From an uncultured Collinsella sp. (lineage in GTDB: Bacteria > Actinomycetota > Coriobacteriia > Coriobacteriales > Coriobacteriaceae), in the NCBI GenBank assembly GCA_902493535.1, contig CABUQG010000003.1:25172-89171 (forward strand): DNA of 64,000 nt, read 5' to 3'. A program made the position numbers and the translations under genes. Numbering within the stretch: the stretch's first letter is position 1; the number at the start of each line of letters is the position of its first letter. This document shows positions 19,304 through 26,888 of the stretch, piece by piece. The notes beneath the pieces are model-generated. The model worked only from the letters and a program-made list of their open reading frames with translations, was not told the origin of the DNA and made no database searches.

Positions 19304-20224
19304 ATGCGTATTGTGTTTATGGGTACGCCTGATTTTGCTGTGCCTTCGTTGACTTCGCTCGTCGAGGCTGGGAATGAGATTGCGCTTGTTGTTACTCGTC
19401 CCGATGCTGTTCGCGGACGTGGTAAAAAGTTGGAGCCGTCTCCTGTTAAGGCCAAGGCGCTTGAGCTTGGTCTGCCGGTTGTTGAGGCTAATCGTATGAC
19501 GCCTGAGGTTGTTGAGGCGCTCCAGACTGCCCAGGCTGACATTTTCTGTGTGGCTGCTTATGGCTGCATTTTGCCCGATGAGGTGCTGCATATGGCACCG
19601 CTCGGTATTGTGAATGTTCATGCGTCCTTGCTGCCTCGATGGCGTGGAGCCGCTCCCATTCAGCGTGCCATTCTTGCTGGTGACGAGGTTGCCGGTGCTT
19701 CTATCATGCGCATTGGACATGGTGTGGATACCGGCGCTTATTGTGCGCAGGCCTCGACATCTGTCGCCGGCAAGCATGCCGAGGCACTGACGATGGAGCT
19801 TGGCGAGCTGGGCGGTAAGCTGCTGGCTGATACGCTGCCCTCGCTTGCCGATGACACAGCGGTGTGGACCGAGCAGGATGAGTCGCTCGTCACGCATGCT
19901 GCCAAGATTTCCAAGCAGGAGATGCGTCTGGATCCGCAGATGGCGGCGCTCGATTGCGTGCGTCACGTGTTGGCTTCGTCCGACACTGCACCCGCTCGCT
20001 GCGTGATTGCCGGTAAGTCGGTTCGCGTGCTCGATGCTGCGCTGGCGGATGTGTCGCTTGGCGAGGGCGCTGTTGCCGTTAAGAGCAAGCGTGTCTACCT
20101 GGGACTTTCCGATGGTGCGGTCGAGCTGCTTGAGGTTAAGCCCGATGGCAAGCGTGCTATGGCTGCTTCTGCCTGGGCTGCCGGCCTGCAGGGTGTCAAT
20201 CTGACGTGGGGTGCTTTGTCATGA
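19304..20224 (+). CDS. fmt: Methionyl-tRNA formyltransferase
   Basis: Fmt formylates initiator Met-tRNA using 10-formyl-THF. The 306-residue protein shows RIVFMGTPDFAVPSL at the N-terminus, the catalytic region NVHASLLPRWRGAAPIQRAI, and GVDTGAYCAQ. The C-terminal domain is complete. An upstream GAGGGGAGA is consistent with this start. It uses noticeably more T-ending codons than its neighbours. Its stop overlaps the start of rsmB. Confidence 0.95.
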   Translation: MRIVFMGTPDFAVPSLTSLVEAGNEIALVVTRPDAVRGRGKKLEPSPVKAKALELGLPVVEANRMTPEVVEALQTAQADIFCVAAYGCILPDEVLHMAPLGIVNVHASLLPRWRGAAPIQRAILAGDEVAGASIMRIGHGVDTGAYCAQASTSVAGKHAEALTMELGELGGKLLADTLPSLADDTAVWTEQDESLVTHAAKISKQEMRLDPQMAALDCVRHVLASSDTAPARCVIAGKSVRVLDAALADVSLGEGAVAVKSKRVYLGLSDGAVELLEVKPDGKRAMAASAWAAGLQGVNLTWGALS

Positions 20225-21621
20225 GCAAGCTTTCTCCCGCGCGCAAGCTTGCGCTCGATGTGCTGATGGAGGCCGACCGTCGCGGTATGTACGCACGCGA
20301 CGTGCTGTCTTCCCGTGCTTCCGCCAAGGCCATTGACCAGCGCGATTCCGCTTTTGCCGCGCGTTTGGCGCTCGGTGTTGCCGCCACGCAGGGCATTTTG
20401 GATGAGCTGCTCGATCAGTTTCTCGATAAGCCCAAAAAGGTCGCGCCGCGCGTTCGCATGGCGCTTCGAATCTCGGCCTTCGAGATGCTCTACCTGCATA
20501 CCCCGGGTCGCGTTGCCGTGAGTCAGGGCGTTGAGCTGGTTCGTAGCGGCGCTAAATCGGCTGCCGGTTTGGCGAACGCCGTGCTGCATAAGGTTGCGGA
20601 CAACGTTGAGGACTTTGCCACGGCATCGGACGTGGATGAGTCCGAGCGCCGTTTGGTTCGCCTGTCTCGCCTGATGGGCATGCCGCGCTGGCTGTGCGCT
20701 CGCATTATGGCGTCGTTCGATACGCCCGAGGGCGCGCTCAGCTTTGCCGGCAATCTGGCGCCCGCGCCGCTCGCTCTGCACGAAAATGCCTTTGCGACCA
20801 AACCTGATCCGTACATTTCGCAGCTTGTGGCGCCCGTGTTCCCGGGTTGCCATGCGCCGGTCGATGCGCAGGCCACGGTTGCGTCGGGTGTGTTTGAGCG
20901 CGCGGCTGCCGTGGCCTCGGACCTTAACGCTCAGCTCATCGCTACTGCGGCTACTCGTCCCGGGCGCTGCCTAGAGATTGGCGCCGGTCGTGGTACCAAG
21001 ACGTATGTGATGATGTGCCAGGCTAAGCGTGCCGGCTACGACCGTCAGCACACTGCACTCGATTTGCACGATCGCAAGTGTGACCAGAATCTCGCGCGCC
21101 TGCATAAGGCGGGTATTACGGGTGTTCGTACCGTCTCGGGTGATGCATGCGAGCTCGATGCGGTTCTCACGTCGTTCGATGCCATGCTTGGTAAACCCGT
21201 TCTATTCGATACAGTGTTTATCGATGCCCCATGCTCTGGCACCGGAACCATGCGTCGTCATCCCGAGATTCCCTGGCGCCTTGCCGAAAGCGATGTGACG
21301 TGCGAGCTGCCCAAGCTGCAACTGACGATGCTCAAGGAAGCAGCCGCGCGCGTTGCTGCCGGCGGCGAGCTCATATATGCGACGTGCTCGGTCTTTGATG
21401 AGGAGAACACGCAGGTCGTAGATGCCTTCCTGGCCTCTCCCGAGGGCGCCGACTTTACCGTGGCGCCGCTCTCCGAAGCCCAGATTCTGCAGCTTCCCGA
21501 GTTTGAACAAGCCAAGCAGCTCATCTCCGTCCGTCAAAACGACCGCGGGCTTTTCCAAAGCGTCCCCGTAAACGCCGACTCCTACGACGGCCACTTCTGC
21601 GCTCGTCTGGTCCACAAGTAA
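20221..21621 (+). CDS. rsmB: 16S rRNA (cytosine-967-C5)-methyltransferase RsmB (NusB-like + Sun domains)
   Basis: The 466-residue protein has a NusB-like RNA-binding N-terminus (about residues 5-135, with RDSAFAARLALGVAATQGILDELLDQFL) and a C-terminal SAM-dependent RNA m5C methyltransferase. The SAM site is CLEIGAGRGTKTYVMM. The motif DAPCSGTGTMRRHPEIPW and ELIYATCSVFDEENTQV hold the two cysteines of the family. The start at 20221 overlaps the fmt TGA, the common fmt-sun arrangement. Confidence 0.92.
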   Translation: MSKLSPARKLALDVLMEADRRGMYARDVLSSRASAKAIDQRDSAFAARLALGVAATQGILDELLDQFLDKPKKVAPRVRMALRISAFEMLYLHTPGRVAVSQGVELVRSGAKSAAGLANAVLHKVADNVEDFATASDVDESERRLVRLSRLMGMPRWLCARIMASFDTPEGALSFAGNLAPAPLALHENAFATKPDPYISQLVAPVFPGCHAPVDAQATVASGVFERAAAVASDLNAQLIATAATRPGRCLEIGAGRGTKTYVMMCQAKRAGYDRQHTALDLHDRKCDQNLARLHKAGITGVRTVSGDACELDAVLTSFDAMLGKPVLFDTVFIDAPCSGTGTMRRHPEIPWRLAESDVTCELPKLQLTMLKEAAARVAAGGELIYATCSVFDEENTQVVDAFLASPEGADFTVAPLSEAQILQLPEFEQAKQLISVRQNDRGLFQSVPVNADSYDGHFCARLVHK

Positions 21622-21626
21622 CTACT

Positions 21627-21694
21627 AAGTTGCGGTGAAATAGGGATTGAATAGCGGCTTCTACCCGCCAAACAGTCCTTATTTCACCGCAACT
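21627..21694. repeat. Stem-loop intergenic repeat, family A, copy 2
   Basis: AAGTTGCGGTGAAATAG at the left and TTATTTCACCGCAACT at the right form a stem around a roughly 37-nt loop. The termini and the CAGTCC word match the copy at 5432-5500. It starts 6 nt after the rsmB stop and could act as a transcript end. Confidence 0.85.
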
Positions 21695-21811
21695 CATAAG
21701 GAAGATTTTTCTGGGACTGGGATTAATAAATCGGATATGAAAGTAAGCGGTTGGGTTTGGTAAGTTTCTGGATGCATGAACCGCTCGCAGATTTAATATT
21801 GAGGGGTTAAA

Positions 21812-22747
21812 ATGATCGATCTTAATAGTGACAAGATTGACAATCCTGAAGATAATACTCAGGAAAATGAAAAGGTTGAGAATTCTTCGATTAAAAAGCG
21901 GGTAATTATTGGTGCCGGTATTGTTGCTCTGCTCATTGCTGGTTGTGTCGGTGGTTATGCTGGTTACAATTACAAACAAGCATGTAGTGAACATAATCAG
22001 CAGGTTGAAGTTTTGTATTCAAAGGCTAGCGATAGTGTTGCTGCCTTTAAGGCTGATCTTGGGTTACTAACTTTTGAGCAACGTCTTGATACCATTAAAA
22101 ATGCTCAAAATAATAAAGAGATTTTGAATAAAGAAATCTCTAATGACAGTTTTAAGTATGCGGATGGCACTTCCCCTGATTGGACGAAGTTGCTCAATAA
22201 ATACGATTCCATTATTAAAGACTGTCGTAATGCTCAAAATGATGAGTGGAATACTTCTGTAACTGACCATGGTAATTTTGATGTAAATTCTACTGAAGAT
22301 ACTGACTCTCTCCAGCAGCATATTAATAGCCTCAATGGTCTTCTTAATGATATTTCTAATAAAGATAATCAGAAGCTTATTTTTGAAGATGCCAAAAAGG
22401 ATTCTAAGAAGTTCATCGATCAAATCAATGAACAGATCAGTCGTTATCAATCTCGTATTGATGATTTAAACAAGGCAAAAGCTGAAGCGAAGGCTCAAGA
22501 GGAAGTAACAGCACAAGCTCAACAGCAGACTTCTCAGCAGAATAGTTATTCTAGCGGTAGTAACTATTCTAATAATAATTCTGGTGGATCTTCTAGCAGT
22601 ATTTCTTCTTCCAATAATAGTGGTGGTAAGTATGTCATTCGTCAATTAGATCAATATGATGCAGCTGGTAACTATATCGGATCTACTCATTGGTATAGCG
22701 ATGGTACTTGTGATGATCCTTATGCTGCCGGTATGGGCGGATTTTAA
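21812..22747 (+). CDS. Membrane-anchored coiled-coil protein of unknown function
   Basis: I do not recognise a family. The 311-residue protein has an acidic N-terminus, one membrane helix (about residues 31-53, VIIGAGIVALLIAGCVGGYAGY), a long Asn/Asp/Lys-rich helical region with coiled-coil character (about 60-235), and a Ser/Asn/Gly-rich linker (SSGSNYSNNNSGGSSSS). A short conserved-looking tail follows (YVIRQLDQYDAAGNYIGSTHWYSDG). GAGGGG lies 5 nt before the ATG. The gene is much more AT-rich than its surroundings, which suggests acquisition. It is probably extracytoplasmic. Confidence 0.75.
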   Translation: MIDLNSDKIDNPEDNTQENEKVENSSIKKRVIIGAGIVALLIAGCVGGYAGYNYKQACSEHNQQVEVLYSKASDSVAAFKADLGLLTFEQRLDTIKNAQNNKEILNKEISNDSFKYADGTSPDWTKLLNKYDSIIKDCRNAQNDEWNTSVTDHGNFDVNSTEDTDSLQQHINSLNGLLNDISNKDNQKLIFEDAKKDSKKFIDQINEQISRYQSRIDDLNKAKAEAKAQEEVTAQAQQQTSQQNSYSSGSNYSNNNSGGSSSSISSSNNSGGKYVIRQLDQYDAAGNYIGSTHWYSDGTCDDPYAAGMGGF

Positions 22748-22795
22748 AATATACTAATTTTTAAAAATAATTATCGACCCATAGCGCAAAGAAGC

Positions 22796-22826
22796 GGCCC
22801 CGCGATCAGAGTTGATCGCGGGGCCA
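22796..22826 (-). terminator. Terminator between the AT-rich membrane protein and fmdB-like gene
   Basis: GGCCCCGCGATCA and TGATCGCGGGGCC form a perfect 13-bp stem around GAGT, between two convergent genes. On the - strand GCTTCTTTG follows. It may work in both directions. Confidence 0.75.
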
Positions 22827-22834
22827 CGTTGTTA

Positions 22835-23071
22835 TTAGTGGCTATGCGGGCAGTTGGCGCAGCAGCCGCTGGTGGCGCTGGTGCTGGAGCCGCCGCTTCG
22901 CTGGTCGGTGTTGTAGAAACCGCTGCCTTCGAACTTAATGCCGCTGGCCGAGAACGTCTTAGATGCCGGAGCACCGCAGCTGGGGCATACGACCTCGGGC
23001 GTCTCGGACATGGGGTGCTCAACTTCAAACACGTTGCCGCAGCTCGTGCACTTGTAATCGTAGCGCGCCAT
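22835..23071 (-). CDS. FmdB-family zinc-ribbon protein
   Basis: The 78-residue protein has the regulatory zinc ribbon MARYDYKCTSCGNVFEV ... VCPSCGAPASKTF typical of FmdB-like proteins, with two CxxC pairs. A Ser/Gly-rich stretch and a final CCANCPHSH follow. The family function is uncertain; the name derives from a putative regulator of formamide/amide metabolism genes. It is monocistronic. Confidence 0.88.
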   Translation of the reverse strand: MARYDYKCTSCGNVFEVEHPMSETPEVVCPSCGAPASKTFSASGIKFEGSGFYNTDQRSGGSSTSATSGCCANCPHSH

Positions 23072-23159
23072 AATACTTCCTTTTCAGCACAAAGCGGGCA
23101 GATCGCTCTGCCCGCAAAAATTCAAACAGCTGTAACTGTACCCTATATCGGGGGTTTTA

Positions 23160-26100
23160 TCACGCTTCGCCCCAGAATCTATGGGTGTTGCGCAGGAGCT
23201 TCGCAGTTTTCTCCTCGGCTGCTGCAACGTCGGCCTCTTGCGCCTGCCATGTCCAGTTGCCCGTGGCCACGCCCGGCACGTTCATACGTGCATCGTCGCC
23301 CAGCCCCAGCACGTCCTGCAGCGGCATCATAACGAGCGGAGCATCGCTGGCCAGGGCGTTGCCCATGAGCTCGCTTGCCAATGCAATGCCGCTCGGCTCG
23401 TCGCCGCCCGCAAAGGAGCGCGTGCACCAGCCGGCAAGCGTAGAGGTGTCGTGCGTCGAGGTGTACAGGATCTTGTCCGGTGTGGGATGAATTCCGCAGC
23501 GAACGTCGTAGTTGCTAAACTCCAGTACGTCCATGCCGGGGAAGCCACAGGTCGAAGCCATCGCACGAACGCCAGGCGTCAAATAGCCCAGGTCCTCGGC
23601 AATAAAGTTGAGCGGCCCCAGCTCGTCGTAGGCGGTCTGGAATAGGTCTTTGCCCGGACCCGCAAGCCAGCGGCCGTCGGCACAGGCCTTGCCGGCGGGG
23701 ATGCTAAAGTAGCTGTGGAAGCCCAGGAAGTGGTCCAGGCGCACACGGTCGTAGAGTGCGAACGCGCGACGCAGGCGATCCATCCACCAGCTATAGCCGT
23801 TCTGTTTCATGTGATCCCAGCGGAAGGTGGGGTTGCCCCAGACCTGGCCCTCGGGCGCAAAGTTGTCGGGCGGCGCGCCCGAAATCTCAATCGCCTTGCC
23901 GGTGTCGGACAGCCAGAAGTTCTCGGGCTCGCTCCATGCGTCGGCCGAATCATCTGAGACATACATGGGGATATCGCCGATGACTTCGATGCCCTTCTTG
24001 TGTGCGTAGTTCATGAGCTCGCACCAGGCAAGGTCAAAGCGATACTGCATGTACGCCTGCAGCTCGGCCTCGTCGTGGAATCGCTTGTCATCGATCAGGT
24101 GCTCGTTGTAACGCGCGACATCCGCCGGCCAATCGTGGCGCGACAGTCCCTCAAAGTGCTTCTTTACCGCCATGTAGACGCAGTACTTCTCGAGCCAGTC
24201 GGCGTTGCGATGTTTAAACGCCGTGTACAGCGGGTCGGCATCCTCGCCGCCGCGGGCCTTCCAGGTGACGAAGTCGGCGGCCAGCTCCTCGTGGCTCTCG
24301 GGCAGCAGGTCGATATTGCCTGCAAAGGCCGAGGGGCCGGCATAGGGGGAGCGGAAGAAGTCCGTAGGATTGACGGGCAGGACCTGCCAGTAGCGCATGC
24401 CCATGGCGGCCAGGTGATCGATAAATCGACGCGTGGGCGCACCGATTGTGCCGGGCTTGCCGTCATCGGTCGGCACCGAGGTGATGTGGCACACGACGCC
24501 CGCGCCATGATCGAGCGGCTCCTGCAGGCGCTTCTCGGCATGGTGATAGATGATCGAAGAGCCCAGCGGGTACAGGTCGAGCGTGACTGTGCCGTTGTGG
24601 ATTTCGCACTCGTGTCCGCTGATCACGTCGCTAGCACATTCGCCGAGCGCCGGGATCGTCACGCAGTGCGAATTGCGCAGGCTGCGGTTGATGATAACCG
24701 TCGCGGCCTCGCCGTCTTTGCCCGTGCGGGTGTAGGCCAAGACGTCGTCGTTGAGAGCGAAGGCCTTGATCTCGCCATTGACCATAAAGGGTAGCGCGCG
24801 GCGCACAGCAGACGCGTTCTTAACGATGGCCAACGTATCGAAGTCGTGGAGCTGGTCCTTGGTCGGCAGGGTACGGCGATTGCCCGGATCGGTGAGGCCC
24901 TCCAGGCCGTACTCGTCGCCATAATAGATCGAGGGCACTCCTGGGAAGGTCATCTGCATGAGCGTTGCCAACCAAAAACGGCTCTTGGCCAGGCCCATCG
25001 AGTTCTCGTCCAGGCGCCATTTGCTGCGCTCGCTCTCGGGCAGCTGCGACTCGTCGGGGCCACCACCGAGCACCGAGATAATGCGCGGGCGGTCGTGGCT
25101 CGAAAGCAGATTGAGCGCGCAGGCCAGTGCCTCGCGCGGGTAGTTCTCGCGCAGGGTCTCGATGTCCTCAGCAGCTTGATAGGCATTCTTGTAGCCCATC
25201 AAAAAACCGATGACCATGTCGCGGAAGGGGTAGTCCATAGCGGAGTCGAGCTCAGAGCCCTGCAGGTAGCGGCGCAGGTGGCCATAGCTGATCTTGTTGG
25301 AGGCGTCTTCCCAGACCTCGCCGAGCAGCAGCGCGTCGGGCTTCTCGGCGAGCACGGCCTTTTTGATTTCGGCCAGGAAGTCGTCGGAAAGCTCGTCGGC
25401 CACGTCCAGGCGCCAACCATGGGCACCGGCGCGCAGCCATTTGCGGATCACGCCGTCCTTGCCCAGGAGCCGCTCGCGCACCAGTTCGGAGCTCTCGTTG
25501 ATGGCGGGCATGTTGCCCACGCCCCACCAGCAGTCATACGAACCGTCTTCATGGAAGTAAAACGCATCGCGCCACGGCGAGTCCTCGCTCTGCCAAGCAC
25601 CGACGCCGGGATAATTGCCGTAGCGGTTAAAGTAGATCGAATCGTCGCCCGTGTGGTTGAAGACGCCGTCCAGGATGATAGAAATGCCGAGCTTCTCGGC
25701 CGCCTTGCACAGCTCCGTAAAGTCCTGCTCGGTGCCCAGAATCGGGTCGATCTTGGTATAGTCGGCCGTGTCGTAGCGGTGGTTGCTCGCGGCCTCAAAA
25801 ATCGGGTTGAGGTAGATGGCCGTAAAGCCCAGCTCGGCAATGCGGGGCAGGTCATTCTGGATACCCTTGAGCGAGCCGCCGTAAAAATCCCAGGTCTTGA
25901 TGGAGCCGTCTTCGGCACGCTCGTACTCGGGCGGTTCGTTCCAGTCCTCGACCATGCGGCGCTGGATTCCTTTGCGCGGTTTTTCAACTTCGGCAAGCGT
26001 ACGTTCGCGCCAGTTTTCGTCGCGTGCATAGCGGTCGGGGAAGATCTGGTAGACCATACCGCGCTCGTACCAAGTGGGACGGTTCTCGCGGTGCTTGTAG

Positions 26101-26456
26101 ACGGTAATCTGGAAGGACGGAACCTCGGCGTAGTCGTAGGTCACACCCTCGCCACCGGTGCGGCCTTGCGGCGCGCCCAGGCGGACCGGCGGCTGACCTT
26201 CGATATTGCATATAAAGCTGTACCACACAAGGCAGGGCTCGGTGCACTCAAGCTCTACGGTAAATATACCGTCGCCCTCGTGCGTCATGGGATACAGAGA
26301 CTCACCGATCTCATCGACCCAGGTGCGCAGCGTAAGCGTTGCCTGGTTGGGGTCGGCATCCTCCAAAATCACCGAGAGCGAAACGGAAGTTCCAGTGGTC
26401 ACAGCGCCAAACGGAGTGCGAAACTGCGGCAGACGGCTGTTGTGAATCAATCTCAT
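23160..26456 (-). CDS. Bifunctional glycogen-debranching (GH13) / 4-alpha-glucanotransferase (GH77) fusion
   Basis: This 1098-residue protein joins two glucan enzymes. Residues about 1-125 form an N-terminal beta domain. Residues about 125-620 are a GH13 barrel with GVFNHTGDDS, the nucleophile region GWRLDVADE, the acid LLGEVWEDA and NLLSSHDRPR. From about 640 a MalQ-type GH77 domain follows, with PTDFFRSPYAGPSAFAGN, RLDHFLGFHSYF, FIAEDLGYLTPGV and YTSTHDTSTLAGW. It would open alpha-1,6 or oligosaccharide ends and transfer alpha-1,4 segments. It is the distal gene of the glycogen locus, 432 nt from glgA. A GlgX-MalQ label exists for such fusions. The exact GH13 specificity is uncertain. Confidence 0.9.
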   Translation of the reverse strand: MRLIHNSRLPQFRTPFGAVTTGTSVSLSVILEDADPNQATLTLRTWVDEIGESLYPMTHEGDGIFTVELECTEPCLVWYSFICNIEGQPPVRLGAPQGRTGGEGVTYDYAEVPSFQITVYKHRENRPTWYERGMVYQIFPDRYARDENWRERTLAEVEKPRKGIQRRMVEDWNEPPEYERAEDGSIKTWDFYGGSLKGIQNDLPRIAELGFTAIYLNPIFEAASNHRYDTADYTKIDPILGTEQDFTELCKAAEKLGISIILDGVFNHTGDDSIYFNRYGNYPGVGAWQSEDSPWRDAFYFHEDGSYDCWWGVGNMPAINESSELVRERLLGKDGVIRKWLRAGAHGWRLDVADELSDDFLAEIKKAVLAEKPDALLLGEVWEDASNKISYGHLRRYLQGSELDSAMDYPFRDMVIGFLMGYKNAYQAAEDIETLRENYPREALACALNLLSSHDRPRIISVLGGGPDESQLPESERSKWRLDENSMGLAKSRFWLATLMQMTFPGVPSIYYGDEYGLEGLTDPGNRRTLPTKDQLHDFDTLAIVKNASAVRRALPFMVNGEIKAFALNDDVLAYTRTGKDGEAATVIINRSLRNSHCVTIPALGECASDVISGHECEIHNGTVTLDLYPLGSSIIYHHAEKRLQEPLDHGAGVVCHITSVPTDDGKPGTIGAPTRRFIDHLAAMGMRYWQVLPVNPTDFFRSPYAGPSAFAGNIDLLPESHEELAADFVTWKARGGEDADPLYTAFKHRNADWLEKYCVYMAVKKHFEGLSRHDWPADVARYNEHLIDDKRFHDEAELQAYMQYRFDLAWCELMNYAHKKGIEVIGDIPMYVSDDSADAWSEPENFWLSDTGKAIEISGAPPDNFAPEGQVWGNPTFRWDHMKQNGYSWWMDRLRRAFALYDRVRLDHFLGFHSYFSIPAGKACADGRWLAGPGKDLFQTAYDELGPLNFIAEDLGYLTPGVRAMASTCGFPGMDVLEFSNYDVRCGIHPTPDKILYTSTHDTSTLAGWCTRSFAGGDEPSGIALASELMGNALASDAPLVMMPLQDVLGLGDDARMNVPGVATGNWTWQAQEADVAAAEEKTAKLLRNTHRFWGEA

Positions 26457-26818
26457 AGTACGGTCCAGTTCAATAGAATCACGGCCTGCGGGCCATGGGC
26501 TTTACGCACAGGATATAAGTATATCTGTTGTACGCAGGCTGTATAAACAACATCCGTTTACCATCGGCGAACGGTTGTCCTAGAAAATCGTTTTACCATC
26601 CAAATTATCGCGATATTCATAAACGCCTATACCGATACTATTTGTAGTCAAACAAAAGTACTTCGGTTTACTACGATGAATTGGATGATCTCAACCACGG
26701 TCATTTTGATGATATTAAAACCGCAGGTTGAAGCGTTGCCAATTTCGTAGATTACTCGCCGTGGACGGCTGGAGCCATTTTGTCGTAGTAAACCGGTCCT
26801 CTTTTTAATATAGAAGTT
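26457..26818. promoter_or_regulatory. Regulatory gap upstream of the GH13-GH77 gene with GTTTACC-type words and an inverted repeat
   Basis: No gene is visible in this AT-rich gap. GTTTACCATC occurs at 26556 and GTTTTACCATC at 26590. CGGTTTACTACGA at 26664-26676 is perfectly inverted as TCGTAGTAAACCG at 26783-26795. Similar GGTAAAAC words appear near the glgB promoter at 36.67-36.76 kb. This is a candidate operator region. No promoter could be assigned with confidence. Confidence 0.5.
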
Positions 26819-26864
26819 CAACGCAAAAGAGGGCGCCTGGTTGGGGGCACCCTCTTTTGCGTTG
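26819..26864 (-). terminator. Intrinsic terminator downstream of glgA
   Basis: ACGCAAAAGAGGG... and ...CCCTCTTTTGCGT pair over 17 bp with one mismatch around a GGTTGGG-type loop. On the - strand the stem is followed by TGAACTTC. It separates glgA from the GH13-GH77 gene, so the latter probably has its own promoter. Confidence 0.8.
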
Positions 26865-26888
26865 AGGATTAAGTTTTAATCGTCCTGA

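Noticed and set aside
24846..26546. A 566-codon open frame on the + strand opposite the GH13-GH77 gene
   Set aside because: It is antisense to a clearly conserved enzyme, has no ribosome site, and its composition (Val/Ala/Gly/His-rich) is the mirror of the real gene's codon pattern.
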